Source: Cryptomeria japonica (lineage: Eukaryota > Streptophyta > Pinopsida > Cupressales > Cupressaceae). From it: 64,000 nucleotides of DNA. The position numbers were made by a program, and so were the translations under genes. The notes under the pieces were generated by a model, which made no database searches, was not told where the DNA came from, and was given only the letters and a program-made list of their open reading frames with translations. Location of the stretch: contig NC_081414.1 in NCBI RefSeq assembly GCF_030272615.1, positions 341,858,717-341,922,716 on the forward strand, written 5' to 3'. This document shows positions 22,423 through 35,390 of this stretch, one piece after another (the first letter of the stretch is position 1; each line of letters starts with the position of its first letter).

Positions 22423-22466
22423 TTTGTGTGCGCGTGTGTGCGCATGTGCGCACGCACGTGTGTGCA
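22423..22466. repeat. Alternating purine-pyrimidine (TG/CG) tract
   Basis: About 44 bp of strictly alternating purine and pyrimidine composed of TG, CG and CA steps. This is the classical composition for Z-DNA. Confidence 0.8.
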
Positions 22467-23829
22467 TCATTAAAATGTTATCTTTGTTTAAGATCCTCAA
22501 TTATCAATTTTTTGAGATATGATATTATCATTTCGAAACATTTACCATTTAACTCCACCCCTTTCTACCATTGTAGTAGTAGTATAATTCAAATAGTGTA
22601 AATGAGTATCAAAATTTCTTCTTGGAAGAAAAAAAAAGAAAGAATTGATGACTTAAAATATCAATCATGGGTGATTCAAAAATTCTAACTTGGGCTAGGG
22701 TCACTTTACTAGTATTAGAGTTATGCCTTAAGTGGGACAAGATAAATCTCCATTGGATCTATATACGTGTTAATTAAGTGTTGAAGTTTTTTGGTTGTAG
22801 TGTTATTGTGTGGTTTTTTAGATTTGAGGAAAAGATTATAAATCATGGATTCTACTTCCCATATATGTGTATTGAGAAATTTAATAACATTGAATACAAG
22901 ATATGTAAGTTAAATATATAAGTTATCCTTCATGAAATAGATTAATGGCTTCTTATTTCACAAGAAAATAATCTATATGCTACGTTTAATGATGATTAGT
23001 CAAAGCTAGACAAGAAAATAAATGTTGTACCATATGATTGTCTTATAGATTTTTTCCTCTTGAATATTTTAAGGAGATTAATACATACAAGATGTGGAAG
23101 ATGATAGGTTATACCTATCAAACCAAAAATCTTACTATTAACGTATTTCTCAAAATATGGTTATATTCATGAAAATAAAAGATGGTGATTTTATTATAAT
23201 CTATTTGAATGTTTTTAATTTTATTTTAAGTTAGCTTGCTTCTTTAGATGTTAAGTTGGAAGAGGAAGATAAATGTAATTTATTATTTATTTACAAAAAT
23301 CAAACAAATCCACCCATGCACAAAGCATATCCACCCAACGAGGAGAAAATTCACCTAAAAATAGACTGAATCTTCCAAAGGATGAAAAATAAGCTGGGGA
23401 CTAAAAGGCTTAGGGAAAATTACTTGAACGTAGAGTGAATCCACATGAGGATGAGAAAAGCTAACCAAACATAGAGCAAATCTACCCAAGAAAGGATTGA
23501 TTGACTTGGACTGATTTTGATAAGAGATATTTAATATAAATGGGAAATATAGAAAAAAGGGGATGACTTGGACTAATAGTATGCATTGGTTGTAGTGAGA
23601 AGATATGCTAATTTGCATTAATCTAGATCATTTAGATATGATTATTAGGGTAAATTTATAAAGTTGATTCCACTTAGAGTGGAAGTTTTAGACAGTCAAA
23701 ATCAAGAAATCAGGTTGAATGAAATGGTATCTCAAATGAAACGAAACATGGTCTCATTTTTCTCTAAAATATTGAGCCTAAAAAAAAAATGGGATCTCGA
23801 TCACTAGGGGATCTCAAGTCTAGATTTTA

Positions 23830-23910
23830 AAAATGGAATCCTGAAACTAAATGGGATCTTGTTTAGTTTCACTCAAATCCCATTTAGTTTCAATTAGGAT
23901 CCCATTTTGA
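23830..23910. repeat. Small foldback (inverted repeat)
   Basis: GAAACTAAATGGGAT (23843-23857) is perfectly complementary to ATCCCATTTAGTTTC (23877-23891), with a 19-bp loop. The stem extends imperfectly outward through AATGG(A/G)ATCCT. It could be a MITE remnant. Confidence 0.75.
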
Positions 23911-24329
23911 AAAAAAGAATTATTAAAAAAAAATGATTTCCAACTAATTTTTCAATATAAGTGACCAAACAAGCACTTAGGATCCCAATATATGGATCTT
24001 GACATCCGACCAACAACCTCTCCAAGTAGGCTTTTCTTCATTATTTTAGTATTTAGTATATTTTATTTTAAATTAAAAAAATTAAGTTTTGTAGTTAGGT
24101 TTATTGAAATTTTTTATTTTAGGTTTTAATAAAAGTAGTTTATATTTTTTCATTTGTATATACTTACAATAGTTATGATAGTTTTTAAATATTTAAATTT
24201 GAGGGTTTAATAAATTTTGTAAAATACTTTGTTTTGCATAATCATACAAGAACAAAAAATCAAAACGAAAACAAAAACAAAAACAAAAACCCAACACATG
24301 ATATCATCATAAGAACACAACATGATACA

Positions 24330-25275
24330 TTATATTTATCTAATGTGAATATCATACACACTACATAGATCAAATTTATCACCTAGGACCTCTAGCTTAA
24401 TAATTTAATCCAAATATATGGAACCCTTAAGACATTCTTGATCATGGCCCCTTAAGCTAATATTTTACCTATGAGGTCTTAAACCATAGATCCTAGACTT
24501 ATATTTATCCAATGTGATCATATGGTATGTATACTTTGGTCACATTTATAACATAGTTTTAGTGATTGATTAAAATCATTCTTCTCCCCTTAAGCCATCC
24601 TATTAGGACCTCTATCTTAATAATTTAATCCAACCTCATACTTGACATCCTATTAGGACTCCTTAAGGCATTCTCAATCATTACCCCTTAAGCTTTCATT
24701 TTACCTAGGAGGTCTTAAACTATAGATCCTAAAATCATATTTATCAAATGTGATCATATGAGATGTATAATTTGATCACATTTATCACATTGTTTGAGAT
24801 CTTGATTAAAATCATGCTTCTCCCCTTAATACATCCTATTTTCCCTCCCTTAAGCCATCCTTTTCCGACCTCTAGATTAATAATTCAATCCAAAATCAAA
24901 CTTGATATCATATTAGGACCCATTAAGACATTCTTGATCATGATCCCTTAAGCTTTCATTTTATCTAGGAGGCCTTAAAACATATATCCTAGAATTATAT
25001 TTATCTAATGTGATCATATGATATATATACATTTATTACATTTATCACATAGTTTGAGTGATTTATTAAAACATGCTTCTCTCCTTAAGCCATCCTATCA
25101 GGACATCTATCTTAATAATTTTATCCAACCTCATACTTGACATCCTATTAGGACCCCTTAAGACAATCTTAATCATGACCCCTTAAGATTTCATATTACT
25201 TAGATCCTAGAATTATATCTATCTAATGTGATCATATATGATACATACTTTGATCACATCCATCACATGTAGTCT
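24330..25275. repeat. Degenerate tandem repeat, ~210-270 bp period
   Basis: The phrase AATGTGATCATATG followed by a TTTATCACAT-like phrase recurs at about 24341 (diverged), 24512, 24747, 25016 and 25224. Each copy is accompanied by GCTTCTCCCCTTAAGCCATCC, CCTATTAGGACC and CCCTTAAGCTTTCATTTTACC phrases. That makes four to five units. No coding potential is seen. Confidence 0.85.
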
Positions 25276-26236
25276 AGGAGATAATTGTGCATTAGTTCAC
25301 TTACATTGAATGATTTATTTTTTTAGAATGTACATGTAATTTAACATTGTAGTTAGATAGATTAAATTTTGAAATTTGATCACATGCTTGAAAGTTGAAT
25401 GATGTATGAATATAAATACATATGTGTACATACTAATTTTTCTTTAAATATGATGTGTATTTTAATTTGTATTTATTGTAATTTCTTGAAACATGTATAG
25501 TTTTAATTATGTTTAAATAATTTATATAGATTCTTGAAAGTTAATTTTGTAAACTTGTATACATTGATATACATGCAAATTTGACTAATGAGTTTTGCAT
25601 AGATGAGTAACTTAATCCCCCACCTCCACCCCCTCAACCTCAAAAACCCCTTCTCCACCCCCTAGATCTAATGAGGCCTAACGTTGAGCCATGATCAATG
25701 ATAATATGACATCCATCAAAGAAAAAATCAATGTCATAAAAAAATGAACCATTCATGTCACCCAATCTAGTGTGTTTTGTATCTTTGATGCAAAATATTG
25801 TAGATGAATTAGGTCATCAAATGTAGCCCTGAATACACACCGCATGTGGAGAGAGGAGAGGAGACAATTTTATGTAGATGACCTATCCTATAGGAAAATC
25901 CTTGACCTAAAAATTACCATACCCCACTTAGCTCCATATTTCATTGACTTCACCATCAATGAGCCAATTCCTCCAAAGAAATCATGAATATCTATGAGGT
26001 GGAGTAGGCATCCTAGGATAACTGGTCATTTTTGGGAGTGTTGGTGGATGGTATTTGATCGATCACTACATGCTATTTTATGTCCCACATTATTTTTGGA
26101 GAAAATTATATGTAGAGTTTGTGATGGGTTACAAACCAAATTATTTTGACTTTAGATCATTCCAAGGTGTTGGTGGTGGCATGTCACAATAGAGTTCAGG
26201 AGTATGAGTTGACCCCAATCCCCTGCACCTACTTAG
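25276..26236. other. Unassigned sequence left of copia B
   Basis: It includes a C-rich tract (25617-25665) and some short open frames (around 26000-26200), none of a family I know. It is contiguous with 33250 onward before the copia insertion. Confidence 0.45.
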
Positions 26237-27486
26237 TGTTAGCAACAACCAAGAAGGAAGACTAAGGTGGGGGGGGGGGGGTGAATCAGTCTTCACTAGA
26301 ATATAAACTTAACCAGATTTGATAAACTATAGTAATAAGACAGATAGGCAAATTAATAGCACAACACACAACACCAAGATTTTGACATGGAAAACCCGGT
26401 TAAGGGAAAAACCACGGTGGGAACCTACCCACAGTAAGATGATACTCTACAGTAGTATGTGAAAATATTACAATAGGGAATGCACATGTATTAAGGCACA
26501 CTTCCTAGAGCTCACTACTCAAATATAATGGCTCGAAAGGCTACAATCCTCAGGGAAGTATCACTGACTTACAATAAGATTCAGACTACAATCTGAAAGA
26601 AGTCAATTGAAAGAATAACATCTCCAAATGCCTGATTACAGTTTTGGTTCAGCACAAATGTCTACCTTGCAAAACCAATCTCACCTCAAACTCAACATCG
26701 AAAGATAAATCACTTGTTTTCACACAAATCTCTCTCTGCTAATGTAGACATAACATCGACACCTAAATTACATGACTATATCATCTATATATGCAATTCA
26801 TCAACCTTGACAACAAGGTCAGCTAAACCCTCAACCCCTTAATTAAAAAATTGTATTACATGGTAAAAAGATGGACCATCAGACCAATATAATGATTTAC
26901 ATAGCATAAAATGGTTCTAAAACACATTCCCAAACACACAACTCCATCAGAAATCATGCCAAGATCAACCGCAACATGCTACACCACCAAGAAACCCACA
27001 GAACACAAAAATCATCATCAGTTGATAGAAACGACCAAAAAATTGCACAACGATCAATGTGGATGGCCAAAAAAATAGGAAATGACTAAGAAATACTAGA
27101 AAGCATGTTAGAATCATCTGAAACAATTGCACCAACACCACTTTTCAAATCTTTATCGGTCAATGTCTGAAAGCTCAAGAACACAACCAATCAACAACTT
27201 TCATGAAGAAAGATAACTTGTGGAGCACCAAATCATGATCCATCTGAATTGAAGATACACAAGACCATCCCAAACAATATTCCAAAAATGTAGCACATGA
27301 TCTGATCACACCAGAATATACCAAAGGATATATCAGACTCTGCAAAATAGTGATCAACGAACCAACACTACAAACCAAATCATAAGATCTTCCCAATCTT
27401 CAATCACCAGAGAAAATCATAGGAATATGTTGACATCAATGACAACAATATATCCTACCAGCAACAATGACTGACAATATCCAATA
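26237..27486 (-). repeat. 3' LTR of copia B (1250 bp)
   Basis: It matches 32015-33249. On the plus strand it starts TGTTAGCAACAACC and ends AATATCCAATA. A G-run of about 13 (C-run in sense) lies near its sense 3' end at about 26269-26281. Confidence 0.88.
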
Positions 27487-27500
27487 GTCTCCCCCTTTGG
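27487..27500 (-). promoter_or_regulatory. PPT of copia B
   Basis: On the minus strand AAAGGGGGAGAC lies immediately upstream of the 3' LTR. It is the second-strand primer site. Confidence 0.8.
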
Positions 27501-27810
27501 CATTGATGGCAACATATGAATTTGAAAAACAATTAATGCAAAGAAAAGAAGATATATCTAGAAAAACTCCCCCTGAGATCAAGATAGATAAATAAATTTT
27601 TCACATGATCTCTCTCCCCCTTTGACAACAATGCCAAAGCTCATAGTACAGAAAACCAAACTCTCTCTCCAAAATAGAAACAAGAATCTCTCTCCCAGAA
27701 ATACATAACCAGATCAACAATTTACTCCACCAGAGGAGCAACACCAACTCACCAATCCAAATAAAAATATAAGGCTCTAAAATCCATCGGATTGATGCAA
27801 CTCAATGCAT

Positions 27811-30800
27811 CTAGTTCTCATTAGGAGGGGTAGATACCCCTAACTTGTCTCTCAAGTAGACAAATATATCTACAGGCAAAGGTTTAGTGAAAATATCAGC
27901 TATATGTTCCCTTGTAAATACACACTCCAACTTCACCTTCTCTTCATTGACTTGCTCTCTCAAGTAATGATATTTGATTGACACATGCTTAGTATTTGAA
28001 TGTTGCACTAGATTATTTGACATGTTAATAGCACTGGAAATATCATAGTATATAATAGTAGGCTCATCATAAATAATTCTAATACCCTTCAACATTTGCC
28101 TCATCCAAACTACCTGAGTGCAATTACTAGTAGCAACAATGTACTCAGCTTCAGCAGTAGACAAGGACACTGAATCTTATTTCTTGCTAGCCCATGAAAC
28201 CAATTTCTTATCCAAAAATAATTCTCCATAGCAGTGCTCTTCCGATCATCAACATCACTAGCCCAATCAGCATCAGTATAGGCACAGAGCATGAAATCAT
28301 CATTCCTCAGATACCATAATCCACAGTCGACAGTTCTCTTCCAATATCTGCATATCCTCTTTGTAGCAGTGACATGACCCTCTTTTGGATCATCTTGATA
28401 TCTAGCAGTCTTGCACACAACATGCATAATGTCCGATCTAGTCTGAGTAAGATATAATAGTCCACCAAACATAGATCTATACAAAATCTGATTAGATTTA
28501 GGAGATTCATCATTCTTAGACAATTTACAACCAGTCACCATAGGAGTTCCAATCGGTTTGGAGTCATCTAATCCAAAATTATTTATCAATTCCTTCACAT
28601 ACTTAGTTTGAGATATGAATATACCTTTTCTAGTTTGTGCAATCTACAAACCTAAGAAATTTTTTTATCTCACCAATCATAGATATCTCAAATTCTTTTT
28701 GCATATCACTGGAAAACTTCATGCTCAAGTTATCATCACCACTAAAGATTATATCATCAAAAAAGAATTCAACAATTGGGATGTTATGATTTTCTATCTT
28801 AAAGTATAGATTACTGTCAATAGTACCTTTACTAAATCCCAATTTCAACAAATATTTATCTAGTCTAGCATACCAGGCTCTAGGAGCTTTTTTTAATCCA
28901 TAAAGAGCTTTCTTCAACTTAAAAACCATATCTCCATCATTTGATAGTGAAAATCCATTAGGTTTCTCAATGCAAACCTCTTCCTTAAGATCACCATTCA
29001 AAAAGACAATTTTGACATCCATCTGATATACCTTGAAGTCTTTATAAGCAACATAAGAAAGAAACAGTCTAACAACTTCAAGTCTGGAAACTGGAGCAAA
29101 ATTCTCATCATAATCAATCCCTTCTTGTTGTGAATATCCTTTGCAGACCAGTCTATCTTTATTTCTGATAACTTCACCAACTTCATTTAATTTATTTCTG
29201 AATACCCATTTAGTACCAATAACATTCTTATCCTTAGGTCTAGGCACAAGTTCCCAAGTGTTATTCGTCCATATCTCTCATCCAACTTTCATCTTTAAAA
29301 GCTTCAACAACATCTTTAGGTTCAACTTTGGAAATCAAGCATACTTTTTCAGCAGCTAACCTTATTCTAGTCATCACACCTTTATTCTTATCACCAATAA
29401 TCTGATTTTAAAAATGATTCAGTCTTACATACCTTAGAGTCTTCTGATTGTTCTGTTTCTTAAGTTCTTGCACTCTTCACCAACAACATCTAGATTCACA
29501 ATCTCTACTTGATCATTTTGTTTAGGCTCTTCAGGCTAAATAGGGGCTAAAACAATATGTTGTCCATCATCATAACCACCTGCTTTGATCTCTTTCCCAA
29601 GGTTCTTATCCACATTCACAATTGCACTTTCTACTATCTTTCTTAGTCTCTTATTATAGCACCGGTAGGCCTTGGTCTTTGTTGAATATTCCAAGAAAAT
29701 TCCTTCATTACTTCTAGCATCAAAATTTCCTATATCCTCATCTCTTTTGATATAACATTTGCTACCAAATACTCTAAAATATCTCATAGTAGGAACATGA
29801 CCAAATGGAAGCTCATAAGGGGTCTTATCGGTATCTCCTTTGATGTGAAATCTATTGAATGTGTAAACAATAGTACTAATAGCTTCTCTCCAGTAGATCT
29901 TCAAAATATTTCCTTCAATCAACATAGTCCTTGCAACATCCAAAATAGTTATATTCTTCCTCTCAACAACTCCATTCTGCTGAGGGGTTCTAGGAGCAGA
30001 TAATTGTCTTCTAATCCCATGCTTCTCATAGAATGAATTGAACTCACCAGAACAAAATTCTCCACCTCTATCAAATCTCAGACACTTCACCTTCAATCCA
30101 GACTCAATCTCAACCTTAGCTTTGATATCTTGAATTTGTCAAATGCTTCTAATTTCTCCTTCAAAAAGACAACCCACATCATCCTAGAATAATCATCAAT
30201 TAGCAGCATAAAATATCTATCACCTTGCACACTTCTAACATTTGTAGGTCCACATAGATCAGTATGCATGGGATCTAGCAATTCATCAGATGTATATTGT
30301 TTACTCTTGAAATAAATTCTTGTTTTCTTACCCAACTGACATTCCTTACATACCGAATTAGTAGGTTTAACAATCTTAGGCAGATCTCTAACAACATGTG
30401 TAGAACTGATCTTAATCATTGAATCACAAGTTACATGACACATTCTCATATGCCATAACCAACTCTCATCAATCTAAACAATCAAACAGTTTTTCTCACC
30501 AACATTCAAATGAAAAATGTTACCTTTAGTCTTAGTTCCAGATGCAATCGCTATGCTAGAGTCATTTAAGATCTTGCATTTACCATCCTTGAACTATAGA
30601 TCATAACCTTTATCAACCATCTTTCCAACACTTAAAAGATTATGTTTCAAACCTTCAACATACAAGACATAATCAGTGTTATGCTTGCCATCAAAAGAAA
30701 TAGAGCCTCTCTCATAGATCACACATGATTTGTCATCTCCAAATCTAACTATTCCACCATCATATCTTTCCATACTCACAAATTTTCTTTTATAATTGGT

Positions 30801-31958
30801 CATATGATGTGAACAATCATTTTCAATCACCCATTCATCTTTCTCTTCAACTTTAGGAGCTAAAGCTTTCTCCTCAATAGTACACATAGTGGAATCAATA
30901 GGTATAGGTCCATCTTCCTCAATGGAAATTTTTTTTCATCTCCTTCATATTCTTTATTTTTAATACCAATTCTTCTAATTCATATACTTCTAGTTAGACT
31001 TGTAAGGCTTGTCATACTTCTCATGCTTGTCATATCTATCATTCCTATCATGCTTATTGAACTTATCATGTTTGTCATACTTATCCATTCTCTCCATGCA
31101 TCTAGAAGCAAAATGTGTTATCTTATTACAAGAGAAACATTTCGAAGGCAACTTTCCATCATACTTACCGACACCTTTAGGCAATCTTCGGGCAATCAGT
31201 GCTTCAAGTTCATCCAACTACCTTTCTTGCACTTCCATCTCTCTCCTCTCTCTTTCATATCTAGATATCATGCATTCATCAAGATCATGTTTCTACGTAT
31301 TGGATATAGATGTAGATGCTCTAAATGCAGTCTTAGACTTTCCATGCGATTCTCCAAATTCTCTCAGCTCAAATGCAGCAAGCTTTCCAACTAGTATATC
31401 TCTTGTCACTGTAGTCACACTTTGGTCCTCATCAATAGCAGCAACCTTATGTTTATAGGAAGGAGGCAAAGATCTCAGCAACTTAGCAACAATTTCATCT
31501 TCCTCAATGGTTCCATCGGTACACCTAATACCTAGGACAAGATCATTCACCTTAGCCATTAAAGAGTGTATGTTCTAATCATCTCCCATCTTCAATGTCT
31601 CATACTTTCCTTTCAAACTCTGTAACTTAGTAACCTTCATTTGTTTATCACCTTCATACAACACCTCAAGTTTCACCCAGATCTCATGTGCGGTCTGAAG
31701 TCCCATTACATTTCTAATCTCAGAATCAGTCAAGGCACTAAGAAATGCTTCCTCCACTCTAATATTAAGTTCATCTTCCTTAACCTCATTAGGAGTAAAT
31801 GGTCCATTATGAGGAACAACATAGACAGTCTTTGTAATCTTCTAATAATCTTCACCAAGAGATTTCAAGTGAACTTCCATCCAGTCCTTCCATATAGCAT
31901 AGTTACTTCCATCAAATCTCAGACAGTCCTTCTTAAAGATAACACCTTGAGCTACCAT
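27811..31958 (-). pseudogene. gag-pol: Copia B gag-pol
   Basis: The start is ATG 31956-31958. Gag (to about 30990) has the knuckle CFSCNKITHFASRC (C-x2-C-x4-H-x4-C) and a charged DKYDKHDKF repeat tail. In the protease (30594-30887) the active-site D-S-G is replaced (WVIENDCSHHMT). Integrase keeps CKECQLGK, HTDLCGP, RFDRGGEF and NGVVERKN (29750-30420). In RT (28600-29247) the YVDD site reads FFDD. The RNase H tail reads STAEAEYIVATSNCTQ and KHVSIKYHYLREQV, and ends with STPPNEN at 27811. Frame changes occur near 30100, 28610 and 28190. It would encode the full replication set if intact; here it is dead. Confidence 0.9.
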
Positions 31959-32000
31959 CCTGGATCTCCTCAAGCGATTAAGCTTCTACCAGAGGATTTA

Positions 32001-32012
32001 GCTTTGATACCA
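32001..32012 (-). promoter_or_regulatory. PBS of copia B (initiator Met tRNA)
   Basis: TGGTATCAAAGC on the minus strand, two bases after the LTR end, is complementary to the initiator-Met tRNA 3' end with one difference from the usual TGGTATCAGAGC. Confidence 0.9.
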
Positions 32013-32014
32013 AT

Positions 32015-33249
32015 TATTAGCAGCAACTAAGAAGGAAGATTGAGAGGGGGGGGGGGTGTGAATTAGTCTTCACCAAAATATACTTAACTAGATTTGATAA
32101 ACTACAGTAATAAGATGGATAAGTAAACTAAGAGCACATCACACAACACCAAGATTTTGACGTGGAAAACCTGATTAAGGGAAAAACCACGGTGGGAACC
32201 TACCCATAGTAAGATGATATTCTGTAGTAGTATGTGAAAATATTACAATGGGGAATGCACATGCATTCAGGCATACTACCTAGACCTCACTGCTCAAATA
32301 TAATGGCCCAGAAGGCTACAACCCTTAGAGAAGTCTCACTGACTTACAATAAGATTCATACTACAATCTAGATTAAGTGAACTAAAAGAATATCATCTCC
32401 AAATACCTGATTACAGTTCGGATTAAGCACATATGTCTACCCTGCAACACCAATCTCACCTCAAACACAACACTAAAATATAAATCACTTGTTCATACAC
32501 AAATCTCTCTTTGATACGGTAGACACAACATCGACACGTAAATTACATGACTATATCACCTATATATACAATTCATCAATCTTGACAACAAGGTTGGCTA
32601 AACCCTCAACCCTTAATTACAAAATTACATCACATGTTGCAAAGATTGACAACCAGACCAATATAATGATTTACATATCATAACATGGTCCTAAAACACA
32701 TTCCCAAATGTACAACTCCATCGAAAATCATGGCAAGATCAACTGCAACATGCTGCACCACCAGGAAAACCACATAATGTGAAAATCATCACCGGTTGAT
32801 AGAAACCACCAAAAACTTGCACAATGATCAATGCAGATTGCCAAAACACATAGGACATGACTAAGAAACACCAACAAGCATGTTAGAATCATCTGGAACA
32901 ATTTTACCAACACCACTTTTCAAATCTTCATCGGTCAATGTCTAAAAGCTCAAGAACACAACCAATCAACAACTGTCACAAAGAAAGATAACTTGCGGAG
33001 AACCAAATCATGATCCATTTGAAATGAACATACACAAGACCATCCCAAACAATATCGTAAAAACTCAACACATGATCTAATCACACTGAAATATACCAGA
33101 CTCTACAAAATAGTGATCAGCAAACCAACACTACAAACCAGATCATAAGATATTCCCAATCTGCAATCACTAGAGAAAATCATAAGAATATGTTGACATC
33201 AATAACAACAACCTATCCTAGCAGTAGAAATGACCAAAAATATACAAAA
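32015..33249 (-). repeat. 5' LTR of copia B (1235 bp)
   Basis: The partner of 26237-27486. Its outer end reads TTTTGTATATT where the 3' LTR has TATTGGATATT, so the TG terminus is lost. The ORF 32489-32683 is a shadow. Confidence 0.88.
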
Positions 33250-33702
33250 ATTAGCCTATTGCGGATTCTCTTTCTATAGCTATTCCTATACTCAATTATC
33301 CTATTGTGGATCATCTTTTTGTTTGCATTCTTGTACCCATTCACTAGTGCATAACGACGTCAACATTATGATGTTAAGTGTACTCTTTTCTAACCTCAAT
33401 GATTAGACTACTCAAACTGTAGTTAATGTTTGTCATCATGATCATGGAGGAACATCAGGTGGAGTTGGTGTCGGTACCAGTCCACTTGTGTTGACACCTC
33501 ATTTTTACACAAGTTACAATTAATTATGTTATGGACCTAGTGATAGTACATCCACTTTAGGTGCATGTGGAGCTTTAGATGATATTGATTCATATGTAGA
33601 TTTTTAATATGTTGATATCATCTGATGGATCATCCTGTATAGGTATATATAACTTGTACATGTTGAATTGACATAAATTTTTTAAGCATGTACTTATTAA
33701 AT
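33250..33702. other. Unassigned sequence right of copia B
   Basis: A plus-strand open stretch near 33430-33610 reads GGTSGGVGVGTSPLVLTPHFYTSYN and ends in ACGALDDIDSYVDF before a stop. It looks protein-like but I cannot assign it. It may be the end of a gene or transposon ORF cut by copia B. Confidence 0.35.
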
Positions 33703-33721
33703 ATATGTATATATATATATA

Positions 33722-33754
<33 letters not shown>

Positions 33755-33848
33755 ATACACATATATATACATATACATATACATATGCATATATATACAT
33801 ATATATACATACATACATATATATGTGTGTGTATATACATGCATACAT

Positions 33849-33886
<38 letters not shown>

Positions 33887-34055
33887 ACATAGATAGATAC
33901 ATACATACATAAATACATACAAACATGTGTGTGTGTGTATGTATGTGCACACACACACACATACACATACATACATACATACATACATACACATACATAT
34001 ACACATACACATACATATACATATACATATACATATATATAGATATATATAAGCA
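33703..34055. repeat. Compound microsatellite (TA, TG, CATA)
   Basis: About 350 bp of TA, TG/CA and CATA/TATG repeats. Long Tyr/Ile/Val/Cys or Met/Tyr ORFs on both strands here are translation of the repeat, not genes. Confidence 0.97.
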
Positions 34056-35034
34056 CATCAACTTCTTCTTTTGAACAATTTTGTTCTTTGTTAATACTTG
34101 TTCAACTTGACACACTTTTTAGGGTTTTTTTAATTGAATTTTTAAAAATAATATAATTTTAAATTTTCTTTTAATTTGTAATTAAGTCCTAAAGTTGTTC
34201 AAGTACATTAAAAACTAATGCTAGTACAATGAAGTCATCCAACTTCCACTTCAAATCTACCCGAGGTTGTGGCAAGAGCTCCTCTAGTGTTAGCTGTAGT
34301 AGATGAACCAATCAATGTATTCATACTATTTGAATTTAATTTCATACATAAATTTGTATTTTGAATTCCTTATCAAACATGTCTATACTTATTTTTAAGT
34401 ACATGTCTATGTTGGTTGACACCACTATCAAGATGGTTTTACATAGCCTTATGACCGAAGTCAATTGCAAGAGTCACCAACTGCATTTCAAGTTCATTTT
34501 TTTATGTAAACAATTTGTAGGTCCTTTAAATGGATCAAAACACCATGAGGTCTTCACATAGTGAACCTAGGTTATATCATGTGCATTCATGGCATACTAA
34601 AGAATCCTCCTATTTTCAAAAAATATTGCCCTAAAATCCTTTTTTGTCACCCCCTCCCAATACACAATTTGAATTAAAAGCCCCCCTATTTTCACCAAAT
34701 ATTGCATTTTTTCTTAGCTTGAATTAAAAATCCCCCTATTTTCACCGATAGGCAATATATTATACCCTCATTTTAGGGATATTAAACCCCCAATATGAAT
34801 GGACATGATATAATATTGCCTAGTTAGTGAAGCCCCCATGCAAAATACATATGTTAATGTAATTTGTATACATGTTCTTTATTTGACCTTGTAGGACATT
34901 GTTAGTGACACTTTTGGTCTTGATCCTACCACTTAGATCGTGTCCCAAGATGAGCGAAAAATAATGGTATTTTTAAATTTGATTTATTTAATATCATTTA
35001 TTATTTATACATGTGGGTTGAAATAAGTTTAAAT
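34056..35034. other. AT-rich spacer
   Basis: No gene seen. CCCCCTATTTTCACC-type phrases recur near 34606, 34684 and 34733. GGCAATATATTATA (34755-34768) is nearly complementary to TATAATATTGCC (34810-34821). Confidence 0.5.
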
Positions 35035-35390
35035 TAAATTTTAATGTTCATGTGTTTTCTTTTTTCTTTTATAGCATGAGATAGGTTTGAGCCTACCCAT
35101 AACTCTTGTACATGGACATGTAGAGCACCTAGACATGGGAGGAGATGAAGAGAATCATATAGTAATTTATCTAATTTTATAAATTAAAGTGAATTAAATC
35201 ATTTCAAATACTTTTAAATCTAAATTCAAGTTGTGTGTTAATTAAGTTTAAATTGAATTTTAGTGTTCATGTGTTCCTTTTTCTTCCATAACATGAGACA
35301 AGTTCAAGCCTACCTATAACACCTATATCTATACATGGAGAGCACTTTGACATGGGAGGATATGACCAAACCCATATGGTAATTTGGATC
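35035..35390. repeat. Diverged direct duplication, ~205 bp period
   Basis: About 35035-35170 and 35245-35390 share TTTTAGTGTTCATGTGTT, the CATGAGA(T/C)A start of a GCCTACC(C/T)ATAAC phrase, GGAGAGCAC-like and GACATGGGAGGA phrases in the same order. Function unknown. Confidence 0.7.

Larger units (their letters stand above)
21566..24329. other. AT-rich spacer without recognisable genes
   Basis: Low-complexity A/T runs. The only structures I see are an alternating purine-pyrimidine tract (22423-22466) and a foldback (23830-23910). Short ORFs such as 22413-22601 and 23355-23618 show no family signature. Confidence 0.6.
26237..33249 (-). mobile_element. Copia element B, complete but decayed
   Basis: On the minus strand the order is 5' LTR (32015-33249), PBS, gag-pol, PPT, 3' LTR (26237-27486). 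The flanking TSD is CTTAG (26232-26236) versus ATTAG (33250-33254), one mismatch. It is about 7.0 kb. All copia domains are present in the copia order (Gag, protease, integrase, RT, RNase H), but three frameshifts and many stops are visible. Copia C at 37574-44372 belongs to the same family. Confidence 0.92.

Noticed and set aside
33630-34115. Several long ORFs on both strands rich in Tyr, Ile, Val, Cys
   Set aside because: They translate TA/TG/CATA microsatellite DNA; all frames are open because the repeat lacks stops.
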